A stretch of 64,000 bases of DNA from Bacillota bacterium. GTDB taxonomy: Bacteria > Bacillota > SHA-98 > UBA4971. Below, piece by piece: positions 35,648 through 45,492 of this stretch. The translations under genes were made by a program, and so were the position numbers. The stretch lies in the NCBI GenBank assembly GCA_030024085.1, contig JASEJE010000014.1:1-64000 (forward strand), in the 5' to 3' direction. The stretch's first letter is position 1; each line of letters begins with the position of its first letter. Below the pieces are notes generated by a model. It searched no databases and was not told where the DNA came from. It saw only the letters and a list, made by a program, of their open reading frames with translations.

Positions 35648-36718
35648 TTATTCATAGACTTTCGCCTCTTCCTCACCTTGAAGGACTCTGAAGGCCCCCA
35701 TCGCGAGGGCCTCCATCTCCTCCTCTCCTGGATAAACCCTGACTTCGGCGATGAACTCCACTCGATCCCGAATCATGTCCACGAGGCGCGCAGCGTGGGC
35801 AAGGCCGCCCGTCATCAGGACAGCCTGCACGTCGCCTCCGAGCACGGCAGCCATCGCGCCGATCTCCTTTGCGACCTGGTAGGCCATTGCCTCGTACACC
35901 AGGCGAGCGTGCTCGTCCCCTTCGGCTATACGCCTCTCCACCTCAAGCGCGTCGGCTGTCCCCAGGTAGGCCATGAGGCCGCCTCGGCCCACCAGCCTCC
36001 TTGTGAGCTCCTCTTTCGTGTACTCGCCGGAGAAGGCGAGGTGCACAAGCCCAGCTGCAGGCACCCCGCCCGCCCGCTCCGGGCTGAAAGGCCCCTGCTC
36101 GTTGGCGTTGTTCACGTCGATGATGCGCCCTGCCTGGCACGCTGCGACCGATATGCCACCACCCAGGTGGGCCACGACGTAGCTTGCCGAGCCCATATCG
36201 AGTCCGAACTCACGCGAGGCCCGCCTCACCGCGGCCTTGATGTTCAGCGCGTGGCTGAGACTGCGCCTGGGCAGCTCGGGAAGGCCGGACACCCTGGCAA
36301 GCGGCTCGAACTCGTCGCACGACACCGGGTCCACTACGTAAGCCGGCACGCCCCGCCTGTCGGCGATGGCACGGGCGATGATGCCCCCGAGGTTCGAGGC
36401 ATGAGGACCCTGCACCTGATTGCGCAGGTCCTCGAGCATCCGGTCGTTCACGAGATACGTGCCGCCGGCGACAGGCCGCAGCAGGCCTCCGCGCGCCACC
36501 GCAGCCGAAATGTCGCCGAGATCCACGTGGGCCTCGTCGAAAGCCCTCTCGATCTCCGTGAGCCTGTATTCGAGCTGGTCTATGATGCTGGGAAACGACG
36601 TGATGACCGTATGATCGTGGGCGAGCTTCGTCTCAAAGAGCGGGCCGGAAGGGGTATATATCGCAATCCTGGTGGAAGTGGAGCCGGGGTTTATCACGAG
36701 CACCTGCAACGTTTCCAC
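35648..36718 (-). CDS. buk: Butyrate/branched-chain fatty acid kinase (first copy)
   Basis: This 356-aa kinase has the same motifs as the copy at 32273 (LQVLVINPGSTSTRIAIY, HLGGGISVAACQAGRIIDV, LMTGGLAHAARLVD) but is clearly diverged, so the two may differ in chain or branch preference. It opens the eight-gene operon. A sigma-54 promoter lies about 105 bp upstream of the start codon. Confidence 0.93.
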   Translation of the reverse strand: METLQVLVINPGSTSTRIAIYTPSGPLFETKLAHDHTVITSFPSIIDQLEYRLTEIERAFDEAHVDLGDISAAVARGGLLRPVAGGTYLVNDRMLEDLRNQVQGPHASNLGGIIARAIADRRGVPAYVVDPVSCDEFEPLARVSGLPELPRRSLSHALNIKAAVRRASREFGLDMGSASYVVAHLGGGISVAACQAGRIIDVNNANEQGPFSPERAGGVPAAGLVHLAFSGEYTKEELTRRLVGRGGLMAYLGTADALEVERRIAEGDEHARLVYEAMAYQVAKEIGAMAAVLGGDVQAVLMTGGLAHAARLVDMIRDRVEFIAEVRVYPGEEEMEALAMGAFRVLQGEEEAKVYE

Positions 36719-36821
36719 CTGAGATCCCCTCCCACCCTGGGCTCTGGCGGGCCTGCCAGGTTTTCAGTGTGCCGTCGTGCCGTCGATACATGCTCAGCGC
36801 CCTTACGCACCTCCGTATCTA

Positions 36822-36838
36822 TAGCAAGTGTCGTGCCA
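36822..36838 (-). promoter_or_regulatory. Sigma-54 promoter of the branched-chain acid operon
   Basis: On the minus strand TGGCAC-GACAC-TTGCTA matches the -24/-12 consensus TGGCAC-N5-TTGCW exactly, with GG and GC ten bases apart. The predicted start point near 36811 leaves a leader of about 93 nt before the first butyrate kinase. Confidence 0.85.
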
Positions 36839-36909
36839 CCCACCTGCCCGAACCGCTGGCCCAAAGGTGTAGCCACCACCGGCATCCCGACGCGGCGGAG
36901 TCGCGATGT

Positions 36910-36925
36910 GTGCAAGCTTCTGCAT
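36910..36925. promoter_or_regulatory. Upstream activator site 1 (GTGCA-N6-TGCAT)
   Basis: GTGCAAGCTTCTGCAT is an inverted repeat with 6-bp centre and one mismatch. It is centred about 106 bp upstream of the predicted sigma-54 start point, the usual range for an enhancer-binding activator. Confidence 0.6.
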
Positions 36926-36942
36926 TACACGAGCAAGGCATG

Positions 36943-36958
36943 GTGCAATATCATGCAC
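36943..36958. promoter_or_regulatory. Upstream activator site 2 (GTGCA-N6-TGCAC)
   Basis: GTGCAATATCATGCAC is a perfect inverted repeat with the same 5-6-5 layout as site 1. The two are 33 bp apart, about three helical turns, as expected for cooperative binding by a Fis-type helix-turn-helix activator. Confidence 0.65.
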
Positions 36959-36997
36959 GATCTGTATGCCTCTCCGCCCCGGGGAAGGAGTAGCGCC

Positions 36998-37072
36998 GCG
37001 CCCCGCCCTGGCAAGCACCGGCAACCCCAGCATCATCAGGAGAAGTGGCGCAACTTACGGCGCCATGCTTAG
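36998..37072 (+). repeat. Right half of the palindromic element
   Basis: Only the right arm is present: GCGCCCCGCCCTGGCAAGCACCGGCAACCCC onward in shortened form to GGCGCCATGCTTAG at 37072. It lies between the activator sites and the acyl-CoA dehydrogenase gene. The rest of the 508-bp divergent region contains the sigma-54 promoter and its two sites and nothing else recognised. Confidence 0.75.
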
Positions 37073-37226
37073 CCCCGGCCCCGCAGGCGGCGCTCCTGTC
37101 CTCCCTCCAGCCCGGATTCCCGACACCATGGCCGCGCACGTCGCTCTTCGCGTTTGAAGGGATCTGGTCCCGCGTGAAGAAAGATTCAGTTGCCGCATGA
37201 GGATTTCCAACAGGGGGGATGGGCGC

Positions 37227-38390
37227 GTGGACTTCAGCCTTACAGAAGAGCAGGAAGCCATAAGGCAGATGGCGGCCGAGTTCGCCGACAAGGAGCTTGC
37301 ACCGCACGCCCGCGAGCTCGACGCGAAAGGCGAGTACCCGTGGGAAAACCTCCGAAAGCTTGCACGGTACGGTTATCTCGGAATGATGCTCCCGGAAGAG
37401 TTCGGTGGCTCGGGAGCAGACGTGCTCTCACATACGCTTTGCGTTGAAGAGGTCTCCCGGGCGTGCGCGGCCACCGGCGTTATCATGGAGATCCACAACA
37501 GCCTCACATGCGACGGGATCTACCGCTTCGGGACGGACGACCAGAAGGCCCGTTACCTGTCGGCCCTCGCGCGAGGCGAGAAGATCGGCGCATTCGCCCT
37601 CACGGAGCCCGGTGCCGGATCCGACGCCTCCGGCATAAGGACCGTGGCGGTGCGCGACGGCGGGGACTTCGTCATCGACGGCACCAAGCACTTCATCACC
37701 AGTGCAGGCCAGGCCCACGTCTATCTCCTTTTCGCCATGACCGATCCGTCGAAAGGCACGAGAGGGATCTCCGCCTTTATTGTGGAGAAAGGGATACCCG
37801 GCCTCTCGTTCGGTCCGCCCGAGGACAAGATGGGGATCAGAGCGTCCCACACGGGAGAGCTCATCTTCAGCGATTGCCGCATCCCCGCGGAGAACCTCGT
37901 CGGTTCTGAGGGTGAGGGCTACAAGATCGCCCTTGCGCTCCTGGACGGCGGGCGCATAGGCATCGGCGCCCAGGCCGTCGGGATAGCGCGAGCGGCACTC
38001 GATGCCGCGCTCAGATACTCCCAGGAGAGGGAGCAGTTCGGCCAGACCATTTCAAGCTTCCAGGCCATCCAGTGGATGCTCGCTGACATGGCCACCGAGA
38101 TCGAGGCCGCCCGCCTCCTCGTGTACAGAGCAGCATACCTGCGCGGCAAGGGCGTACGGTGCACAAAGGAGGTAGCCATGGCCAAGGTTTTCGCGTCCGA
38201 GGTTGCGATGAGAACCACCATCAAGGCAGTGCAGGTCCACGGAGGGTACGGATACATCCGCGAGTACAACGTCGAGCGGTATATGCGTGACGCCAAAATC
38301 ACCGAGATCTATGAGGGCACCAGCGAGATCATGAGGCTGCTCATCGCGTCCGCCCTTCTGAAGGAAAGCAAGGGAACCAAGGAGAGGTGA
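37227..38390 (+). CDS. Acyl-CoA dehydrogenase
   Basis: This 387-aa flavoenzyme introduces the 2,3-double bond in acyl-CoA. It shows the short-chain family layout: [75 protein letters not shown] and [14 protein letters not shown] with the catalytic Glu. Butyryl- or isovaleryl-CoA are likely substrates given the neighbours. GTG at 37227 follows GGGGGG at 8 nt. Electron-transfer flavoprotein genes are not in the window. Confidence 0.94.
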   Translation: MDFSLTEEQEAIRQMAAEFADKELAPHARELDAKGEYPWENLRKLARYGYLGMMLPEEFGGSGADVLSHTLCVEEVSRACAATGVIMEIHNSLTCDGIYRFGTDDQKARYLSALARGEKIGAFALTEPGAGSDASGIRTVAVRDGGDFVIDGTKHFITSAGQAHVYLLFAMTDPSKGTRGISAFIVEKGIPGLSFGPPEDKMGIRASHTGELIFSDCRIPAENLVGSEGEGYKIALALLDGGRIGIGAQAVGIARAALDAALRYSQEREQFGQTISSFQAIQWMLADMATEIEAARLLVYRAAYLRGKGVRCTKEVAMAKVFASEVAMRTTIKAVQVHGGYGYIREYNVERYMRDAKITEIYEGTSEIMRLLIASALLKESKGTKER

Positions 38391-39608
38391 GTGACTGTGG
38401 TTGGTGAGAAAGACGCCCTGCGCTCGTCGGTGCTGGTAAGCGCCGCAAGGACGCCGTTCGGCGGCTTCGGCCGCACGCTGCGTGACATGAAGGCAATCCA
38501 GCTGGGCGCCGTGGCAATCCGCGCTGCGCTTGACCGGGCCGGCGTCAACCCGGGCGACGTGGACTATCTCCTCATGGGCATGGTGGTGCAGGCAGGGGCT
38601 GGGCAGATTCCCTCCAGGCAGGCGGGGATCGCGGCCGGCCTTCCTGTCACCGTCCCATCTGACACCATCAACAAGGTGTGCGCTTCGGGTCTTCGCGCGG
38701 TGAACATCGCCGACATGATGATCCGGGCAGGCGAGGCCGAGGTGGTCGTGGCAGGCGGCATGGAAAGCATGAGCCAGGCACCGTACCTCATGGACAAGGC
38801 GAGGTGGGGCGCCTTGCGCCTCGGGCACGGCACCCTCATCGACGGCGTCATCAGAGACGGCCTCTGGTGCCCTTTCGGCGACGTGCACATGGGCGCGATC
38901 GGAGACGCCTGTGCAAAGAAGCACGGGATCACCCGCGAGGAGCAGGACAGGTGGGCACTGCGCAGCCATCAGCGTGCACTCGCCGCGATACGCGAAGGCC
39001 GCCTGCGCGACGAGATCGTCCCTGTGGAGATCCCCCAGAAGGACACATCGCCGCTCATCTTCGACAGCGACGAAGCTCCCCGGCCTGACACGTCCCTGGA
39101 GAAGCTCGCGCGCCTGCGCCCGGCATTCTCGCCCGACGGCACCATTACCCCCGGTAATGCCCCGGGCCTCAATGACGGCGCGGGGGCGCTCGTGGTCATG
39201 CAGGAGGCGAAGGCCAAGGCCCTCGGGATACGGCCGCTCGCCCGCATCGTGTCTCACGGCGCCGCATCGGTCGATCCCGCTGACATGCCGGAGGTGCCCG
39301 CGGTCGCGGCGAAGGTTGCGCTCGACAAGGCGGGGCTCTCGATACGTGACATCGGGCTCATCGAGGTGAACGAGGCGTTCGCGGCGGTCGCCCTCATCAG
39401 CATGAGGCTGGGCGGGTGGAACGAAGACATGGTCAACGTTAACGGCGGGGCTATCGCCCTCGGCCACCCGATCGGGGCAAGCGGGGCGCGGATACTTATG
39501 ACGCTGGTCTTCGAGATGCGAAGGCGCGGCGCAAGATTCGGCCTCGCGACGATATGCAGCGGCGCAGCCCAGGGCGAGGCGACCATCGTGGAGCTGTGTG
39601 AGAGATGA
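38391..39608 (+). CDS. Acetyl-CoA C-acyltransferase (thiolase)
   Basis: This enzyme of about 405 aa has the thiolase signatures: nucleophilic Cys in NKVCASGLRAVN, NEAFAAVAL, GGAIALGHPIGASGAR and a C-terminal ICSGAAQGEA. The last motif is usually C-x-GGG-x-G, so the GAA variant is slightly atypical. It would cleave or form 3-ketoacyl-CoA. The start is GTG at 38391 directly after the dehydrogenase stop, or GTG at 38397, which is better spaced from AGGAGAGG. Confidence 0.93.
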   Translation: MTVVGEKDALRSSVLVSAARTPFGGFGRTLRDMKAIQLGAVAIRAALDRAGVNPGDVDYLLMGMVVQAGAGQIPSRQAGIAAGLPVTVPSDTINKVCASGLRAVNIADMMIRAGEAEVVVAGGMESMSQAPYLMDKARWGALRLGHGTLIDGVIRDGLWCPFGDVHMGAIGDACAKKHGITREEQDRWALRSHQRALAAIREGRLRDEIVPVEIPQKDTSPLIFDSDEAPRPDTSLEKLARLRPAFSPDGTITPGNAPGLNDGAGALVVMQEAKAKALGIRPLARIVSHGAASVDPADMPEVPAVAAKVALDKAGLSIRDIGLIEVNEAFAAVALISMRLGGWNEDMVNVNGGAIALGHPIGASGARILMTLVFEMRRRGARFGLATICSGAAQGEATIVELCER

Positions 39609-39751
39609 GCGCAGGCCTATTCGTCAGATCCAGCCTGGCACGGCGTTCCGGGTTACCGGTCCTTGCTTGAAGGTGCCTGGTGATGAGGGCCCTTGACACT
39701 TGACGGAGGAACACAACACGGGCACCGCTTGAAACGAAGGGAGGCATGTTC

Positions 39752-40600
39752 GTGGACGTTTCCAGGATCACGGTTATCGGCGCAGGGCAGATGGGGTCGG
39801 GGATAGCGCAGGTAGCGGCGACCGCCGGGCTGGACGTGACGCTCCTCGATGTCTCTGAAGACTTCGCGAAGAAGGGTCTCACCGCCGTCGAGAAGGGGCT
39901 TTCCCGCGCCATCGACAAAGGCAAGCTGGACCCGGCGGAGAAGGACGCCGTTCTGGCGAGGATCCAGGCCGGAGCGGACCTGTCCCTGGCATCCGGCTCC
40001 GACATGGCGATAGAGGCCGTCGTCGAGAACGTTGACGTGAAGAAAGACGTGTTCCGGAAGATGGACGCACTCCTCGCTTCGAACGCCATCATTGCGTCCA
40101 ACACGTCGTCCATCTCCATCACGCGGCTCGCCGCCGCCACTGGACGGCCGGACAGGGTCATAGGCATGCACTTCATGAACCCGGTTCCAGCCATGAAGCT
40201 CGTGGAGATCATATCCGGCCAGGCGACCTCCGACGAGACGCGAAAGACCACCTGGGCACTCGCGGAGAAGATGGGCAAGACACCGGTCGCGGTCTCCGAC
40301 TACCCGGGGTTCGTCTCGAACAGGCTGCTCATGCCCATGATCAACGAGGCGGCGTACTGCCTCATGGAGGGCGTCGCCTCGCGCGAAGATATCGACACCG
40401 TAATGAGGCTGGGCATGAACCACCCGATGGGCCCACTGGCCCTCGCGGATCTCATCGGGCTTGACACGTGCCTGTACATCATGGAGGTGCTCTACGAGGG
40501 TTTCAAGGACTCGAAGTACAGGCCCTGTCCCATGCTCCGTCGCATGGTAGACGCCGGCTACCTGGGCAAAAAGGTCGGAAGAGGGTTCTACACGTACTAA
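39752..40600 (+). CDS. hbd: 3-hydroxybutyryl-CoA dehydrogenase
   Basis: This 282-aa NAD(P)-dependent enzyme has the usual Hbd length. It shows ITVIGAGQMGSGIAQVAA (Rossmann), SNTSSISITRLAA, the catalytic-His block IGMHFMNPVPAMKLVEII, and the C-terminal GYLGKKVGRGFYTY. GTG at 39752 is 7 nt after GGGAGG; the ATG at 39746 touches that site. A 143-bp gap separates it from the thiolase. No crotonase gene is present, so the beta-oxidation set is incomplete here. Confidence 0.94.
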   Translation: MDVSRITVIGAGQMGSGIAQVAATAGLDVTLLDVSEDFAKKGLTAVEKGLSRAIDKGKLDPAEKDAVLARIQAGADLSLASGSDMAIEAVVENVDVKKDVFRKMDALLASNAIIASNTSSISITRLAAATGRPDRVIGMHFMNPVPAMKLVEIISGQATSDETRKTTWALAEKMGKTPVAVSDYPGFVSNRLLMPMINEAAYCLMEGVASREDIDTVMRLGMNHPMGPLALADLIGLDTCLYIMEVLYEGFKDSKYRPCPMLRRMVDAGYLGKKVGRGFYTY

Positions 40601-40613
40601 AGGAAGGGATTCG

Positions 40614-42380
40614 ATGGCCCGATCTGAGAAGCTCCGCCTGACCAACAGAGAACTCGAAGTCATTCTCAACTCCACGCACGACGGCATGATCGCCGTCGAC
40701 CGCGACGGGATCATCACGATCTTCAACGCTGCGGCAGCCCGAATCACGGGGCTCGACCCTGGTGATATGGTGGGCAAGCGGGCGCAGGACGTGATCCCCA
40801 ACACCAGGCTGCATGTGGTGCTTGAGACCGGTCAGGCCGAGCTCAACCAGCAACAGGTGCTCGGAGGCGTGAAGATCATCACCAACCGCGTGCCGGTGCG
40901 CGACGGCGACGGAAACGTCATGGGAGCTGTCGCGGTCTTCAGGGACATCAGCGAGGTCATCTTACTCGCTGAGGAGATCACCAACCTTCGCCAGATTCAG
41001 AGCTTGCTGGAGGCCATTATCAGCTCGACCCAGGACGCCATCTCTGTCGTGGACGAAAACGGCATGGGGCTCCTCATCAACCCCGCCTACACCAGGCTCA
41101 CCGGGCTCACCGAGGAGGACGTCATCGGCAAGCCCGCCACCATCGACATCGCCGAGGGCGAGAGCATGCACATGAGGGTGCTCCGTACGCGACTGCCCGT
41201 GCGGGGCGCCCGCATGAAGGTGGGTCCCAGAAAGAAAGAAGTGATAGTCCACGCCGCGCCAATCATTGTCGGCGACGAACTCAAGGGCAGCGTAGCCGTG
41301 ATCCACGATACGTCAGAGATCCGGCGGCTCACCGAGGAGCTGGACAGGGCGAGGAGGCTCATCAGGCGGCTCGAAGCCAAGTACACCTTCGACGATATAG
41401 TCGGGGTAAGCCCGAAGATGGCGCGGGCGATCGAGCAGGCCCGGCGGGTCGCAGCGACGCCCGTGACCGTGCTCCTGAGGGGGGAGAGCGGGACCGGAAA
41501 GGAGCTTTTCGCCCACGCCATCCACAACGCGAGTGACCGGGCGCGCGCCCAGTTCATCAGGGTGAACTGCACGGCCATCGTGGACACCCTTCTCGAATCC
41601 GAGCTTTTCGGGTATGAGGAAGGCGCGTTCACGGGGGCGAAGCGCGGCGGAAAGCGGGGTCTCTTCGAGGACGCCAACGGCGGGACCATCTTCCTCGACG
41701 AGGTGGGCGCGACCAACCTCGCGCTGCAGGCCAAACTCCTTCGTGTCCTGCAGGAGAAGGAGATCGTGCGGGTGGGTAACACGCGTCCCATACCTGTGGA
41801 CGTGCGCGTGATCGCCGCGACCAACACCGACCTCGAGAAAGCCGTTCGCGAGGGGCGCATGCGCGAGGACCTCTACTACCGGCTCAACGTGGTACCCATC
41901 TTCATCCCGCCGCTGCGAGAGCGAGTCGAGGACATACCGCTTCTATGCCACAGCCTGATACGCCGGTTCAACCAGGCATACGGGCGAAACGTCAGCCGCA
42001 TCTCCGAGGAGGCGCTCGCCACCCTCACCGAGTACGACTGGCCGGGCAACGTCAGGGAGCTGGAGAACGTCCTGAGCCGGGCCATAATCAACATGCACTA
42101 CAGCGAGGTGGAGATCCTCCCAGGCCACCTGCCCGCCCTTGGCAGGTTCCAGCAAGGCCTCCAGGCAACGCGGGCGAATGCCCACGCCCAGGCCCGTGGC
42201 GCCGAACAGCAGCCTGCGTCAGGGGTTTCCAGGCTGCAGGACGCGGTCGAACGCGCCGAGAGGCGAGCCATCCTGCGCGCCCTCGAGGCCACGGGAGGCA
42301 ACAAGACTGCGGCAGCAAAGCTACTTGGGGTCGGCCTGCGCAACCTCTACTACAAGATCAAGCGCTACGGTATCTCCTGA
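40614..42380 (+). CDS. PAS-AAA-Fis sigma-54 transcriptional activator
   Basis: This 588-aa enhancer-binding protein has two PAS domains (about residues 12-115 and 130-240), an AAA+ domain with Walker A GESGTGKE (290-297) and the sigma-54 contact loop GAFTGA (337-342), and a Fis-type helix-turn-helix (ATGGNKTAAAKLLGVGLRNL). The architecture equals BkdR/RocR-type activators of Firmicutes. It ends the acyl-CoA oxidation gene group and is the obvious candidate to act at the two inverted repeats upstream of the butyrate kinase operon. AAGGAAGGG precedes the ATG. Confidence 0.93.
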   Translation: MARSEKLRLTNRELEVILNSTHDGMIAVDRDGIITIFNAAAARITGLDPGDMVGKRAQDVIPNTRLHVVLETGQAELNQQQVLGGVKIITNRVPVRDGDGNVMGAVAVFRDISEVILLAEEITNLRQIQSLLEAIISSTQDAISVVDENGMGLLINPAYTRLTGLTEEDVIGKPATIDIAEGESMHMRVLRTRLPVRGARMKVGPRKKEVIVHAAPIIVGDELKGSVAVIHDTSEIRRLTEELDRARRLIRRLEAKYTFDDIVGVSPKMARAIEQARRVAATPVTVLLRGESGTGKELFAHAIHNASDRARAQFIRVNCTAIVDTLLESELFGYEEGAFTGAKRGGKRGLFEDANGGTIFLDEVGATNLALQAKLLRVLQEKEIVRVGNTRPIPVDVRVIAATNTDLEKAVREGRMREDLYYRLNVVPIFIPPLRERVEDIPLLCHSLIRRFNQAYGRNVSRISEEALATLTEYDWPGNVRELENVLSRAIINMHYSEVEILPGHLPALGRFQQGLQATRANAHAQARGAEQQPASGVSRLQDAVERAERRAILRALEATGGNKTAAAKLLGVGLRNLYYKIKRYGIS

Positions 42381-42582
42381 GCTTCACCTCATGGAGCATC
42401 CGCCCCAACCGGTTCACCTGTTCGCACTCGTCTCATTCAGCGAGCAGGCGATCCAGGGCCGCGAGCCTGCCGCCCCGCTTCCCGCGGCACAGATAACCAC
42501 CAACTACAAGCCACGGAACGCATCCCGGGCGACGCGCGCCCCCACGACCGGACCTTGGGAGGGAGGAGCGCATCTGTACACG

Positions 42583-42622
42583 AAAAAGCCCGCTGTAGGG
42601 GGCCGAAACCCCTCCACCGGGC
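42583..42622 (-). terminator. Rho-independent terminator of pnp
   Basis: On the minus strand GCCCG...CGGGC encloses an inner GGGG-TTTCGG-CCCC hairpin and is followed by TTTTT (42587-42583). It is about 170 bp past the pnp stop codon. Confidence 0.7.
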
Positions 42623-42624
42623 AC

Positions 42625-42661
42625 GGCCGGGGCCAGGCCAGGCCCCGCGGCCGTCTTTCTT
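42625..42661 (+). terminator. Possible terminator after the sigma-54 activator
   Basis: On the plus strand GGCCG-GGGCC, loop AGGCCA, GGCCC-CG-CGGCC forms a strong stem followed by TCTTTCTT. It lies about 245 bp beyond the activator stop and back to back with the pnp terminator. The rest of the 413-bp gap (42381-42582, 42662-42793) holds nothing recognised. Confidence 0.5.
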
Positions 42662-42793
42662 CAGTTGAGCCTCGTGGATGGGACTCAAGTCTTGCCACGC
42701 AGCCAAGGCACCCCGTAAGGGCACCGTCCCCGGTGCGCGAGCACCGCGAGCCCCTGGAAAAGTTCCTCCGGTTCCTGAACTTCCGCCCCGATG

Positions 42794-44971
42794 CTACCTC
42801 CGGCGCCTGTTGTAACCGCCTTGCTGTTGGTCCGGGCGCCTGGGCCCACCCTGGCGTCGACCGACCTCCACCGCGTGATCCCGCGGGAGCAGATCCTTGC
42901 GCGACAGGTTCACCCTGCCCTGCCTGTCTATCTCCGTGACCTTCACCTCGATGGTGTCGCCCACGTTGACGACATCCTCCACCCGTGGAACGCGGGTATG
43001 GGCAAGCTCCGAGATGTGCACAAGGCCTTCCTTGCCCGGCAGGATCTCCACGAAAGCCCCGAAATTCATTATGCGGGTAACGGTGCCGGTGTAGACCTTG
43101 CCCACTTCCACGTCGGCGGTGAGGTCCTCGATCATCTTCCTTGCCTTCGCCCCGGCGCTCTCGTCAACCGCCGCGATGAAGACCCTCCCGTCGTCCTCGA
43201 TGTCGATCTTCGCGCCCGTCTCATCGATGATATGCCTTATCATCTTGCCGCCGGGGCCGATGACATCCCGGATCTTGTCAGGTTCGATAGTCATCCTTAT
43301 GATCCTCGGAGCGTACGGCGAAAGCTCAGCACGCGGCCCGGGTAGGACCGCCAGCATCTTGCCCAGGATGAACAGCCGCCCCTCCCTGGCCTGCATAAGC
43401 GCCCGCTCCAGGATCTTCCTGGTGATGCCGGGGATCTTGATATCCATCTGGATGGCCGTGATCCCGCGCTCCGTGCCTGCGACCTTGAAGTCCATGTCAC
43501 CGAGGGCGTCCTCGATGCCCTGTATATCTGACAAGATGGCGACCCTGTCCCCTTCCTTGACGAGCCCCATGGCGATCCCGGCGACAGGTCGCTTGATCGG
43601 AACCCCCGCGTCCATGAGCGCCAGAGTGGATCCACACACGCTCGCCTGGGACGTGGAGCCATTCGACTCGAGCACCTCCGATACCAGCCGGATGGTGTAA
43701 GGGAACGCCTCCTCGTCGGGGATCATGGCCGCGAGCGCCCTCTCTGCGAGCGCGCCGTGGCCTATCTCGCGCCGGCCGGGCCCCCTGATGGGCCGCGCCT
43801 CGCCGACGCTATACGGCGGGAAGTTGTAATGGTGCATGTAGCGCTTGGATTCCTCGTCACCAAGCCCATCGAGGAGTTGCTCCTCTCCGGTGGCTCCCAG
43901 CGTCACGCTGGTAAGCACCTGCGTCTGGCCACGGGTGAAGAGACCAGAGCCATGGACCCTCGGAAGGACGCCCACCTCGCAGGATATCGGCCGGATCTCA
44001 TCGACCTTCCGCCCGTCGGGCCGATATCCCTCCCCGAGGATCATCTTCCTGACCTCTTCCTTGACGATCTTGTCAAGGACCATGGCGATGTCCTTCTCAT
44101 AGAGAGCGAAGTCATCGCCGAGGCTCGTCCTCATCTCCTCGACGACCGTCATCTTGACGGCATCGGTATGCTCTTCGCGGGCGAGTTTGTCGCTGCTCTT
44201 GAGAGCGTCGCGAAGGTCCGCCGTCGCCCGCTCCCTCACCTTCGCCTCGATGTCCGGGTCAGGCCTGTACAGCGTCACCTCCCGCTTGGGCTTGCCGCAC
44301 ACGGCCACGAGCCCCTCGATGAACTCGACGATCCCCCGGATGGCCTCGTGGCCAAAGGTTATCGCCTCGAGGACGACGTCCTCGGGCACTTCGCTTGCAC
44401 CCGCCTCAACCATGAGGATGGCGTCTTTCGTTCCTGCAACCACAAGCGAGAGATCGCTCTTGAGGGACTGTTCGAGGGTGGGGTTGATGACGAGCTGCCC
44501 ATCGACCCTGCCAACGCGCACTCCGCCGATGGGGCCGCGAAATGGAATGTCGGAAATGCTGAGAGCAGCGGACGCTCCGATCATCGCCGCTATGTCCGGC
44601 TCGCAGTCCTGCTCGACCGACATCACCGTGCAGACCACCTGCACGTCGTGCCTGAACCCTTCCGGGAAGAGCGGCCTTATGGGTCTATCGATCATGCGGG
44701 CCGAGAGAGTGGCAACCTCGGAAGGCCGTCCTTCTCGCTTTATCCATCCGCCGGGGATCTTCCCCACGGCATAGAGCCTTTCCTCGTAGTCCACGAGAAG
44801 CGGGAAGAAGTCGATCCCCTCCCGCGGCTCTTTCGACATGCACGCCGTAACCAGGACCACCGTGTCTCCGTAACGGACCAGAACCGACCCGCCGGCCTGC
44901 TTTGCGACCTTGCCGACCTCAAGCGAAAGTCTCCTCCCGCCCAGAATCATATCCAGGCAGTGGTGTTCCAT
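42794..44971 (-). CDS. pnp: Polyribonucleotide nucleotidyltransferase
   Basis: This 725-aa PNPase degrades RNA 3' to 5' by phosphorolysis. It has two RNase PH domains (N-terminal with [20 protein letters not shown]; second with [15 protein letters not shown] and [15 protein letters not shown]), a KH domain ([20 protein letters not shown]) and an S1 domain ([20 protein letters not shown]), then a short Arg/Gln-rich tail. It follows rpsO after 30 bp, the standard rpsO-pnp pair. Confidence 0.97.
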   Translation of the reverse strand: MEHHCLDMILGGRRLSLEVGKVAKQAGGSVLVRYGDTVVLVTACMSKEPREGIDFFPLLVDYEERLYAVGKIPGGWIKREGRPSEVATLSARMIDRPIRPLFPEGFRHDVQVVCTVMSVEQDCEPDIAAMIGASAALSISDIPFRGPIGGVRVGRVDGQLVINPTLEQSLKSDLSLVVAGTKDAILMVEAGASEVPEDVVLEAITFGHEAIRGIVEFIEGLVAVCGKPKREVTLYRPDPDIEAKVRERATADLRDALKSSDKLAREEHTDAVKMTVVEEMRTSLGDDFALYEKDIAMVLDKIVKEEVRKMILGEGYRPDGRKVDEIRPISCEVGVLPRVHGSGLFTRGQTQVLTSVTLGATGEEQLLDGLGDEESKRYMHHYNFPPYSVGEARPIRGPGRREIGHGALAERALAAMIPDEEAFPYTIRLVSEVLESNGSTSQASVCGSTLALMDAGVPIKRPVAGIAMGLVKEGDRVAILSDIQGIEDALGDMDFKVAGTERGITAIQMDIKIPGITRKILERALMQAREGRLFILGKMLAVLPGPRAELSPYAPRIIRMTIEPDKIRDVIGPGGKMIRHIIDETGAKIDIEDDGRVFIAAVDESAGAKARKMIEDLTADVEVGKVYTGTVTRIMNFGAFVEILPGKEGLVHISELAHTRVPRVEDVVNVGDTIEVKVTEIDRQGRVNLSRKDLLPRDHAVEVGRRQGGPRRPDQQQGGYNRRRR

Positions 44972-45001
44972 GCCAAATCGTTCCTCCTCAAATGCTCGCC
45001 G

Positions 45002-45271
45002 CTACTTCCTCAGGCCGAGCCTGTCGATAATGGCGCGGTACCTCTCAACATCCTTCTCTTTCAGGTAGTTGAGGAGATTGCGCCTCTGGCCGACCATCTT
45101 CAGCAGACCTCGCCGCGAGTGATGATCTTTTCTGTGCTCCTTGAGGTGCTCCGTCAAGCTGTTGATCCTTTCCGTAAGGATCGCGATCTGCACCTCCGGG
45201 GAGCCCGTGTCGTTTTCGTGAAGCCTGTACTTCTCGATGATTGCCTGTTTCTCTTCGGCGGGTAAAGCCAC
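45002..45271 (-). CDS. rpsO: Ribosomal protein S15
   Basis: This 89-aa primary 16S rRNA-binding protein has all the S15 landmarks: [40 protein letters not shown] and [23 protein letters not shown] start with GGAGG 9 nt upstream. It follows ribF and precedes pnp, as usual. Confidence 0.97.
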   Translation of the reverse strand: MALPAEEKQAIIEKYRLHENDTGSPEVQIAILTERINSLTEHLKEHRKDHHSRRGLLKMVGQRRNLLNYLKEKDVERYRAIIDRLGLRK

Positions 45272-45426
45272 GCCGTTCCACCTCCTTGAACGCTATCGGC
45301 CCATCGCCAAGAAACCCGTCGGAGGATCGAGAATCCTAGCGCTGGGTTCATCTTGCTTCGTGGCGCCACCCGGGGTTTTCGGCCACGCACCAATTCTATC
45401 ACACAACCGATCCGTTTTGACGTCCT

Positions 45427-45446
45427 CCTCGGACTAAAGTCCGAGG
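45427..45446. other. Perfect hairpin in the rpsO leader
   Basis: CCTCGGAC-TAAA-GTCCGAGG is a perfect 8-bp stem with a 4-nt loop, 155 bp upstream of the rpsO start and 47 bp after ribF. No T-run follows on either strand, so it is more likely a processing site or part of an S15-responsive leader than a terminator. Confidence 0.45.
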
Positions 45447-45492
45447 ATCAACGTGCAGGCGGCCACAAGCCACGGCTAAATTATACATGGCG

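Noticed and set aside
43757-45265. 502-codon plus-strand frame across pnp and rpsO
   Set aside because: It is antisense to two strongly conserved genes and shows no recognisable domain.
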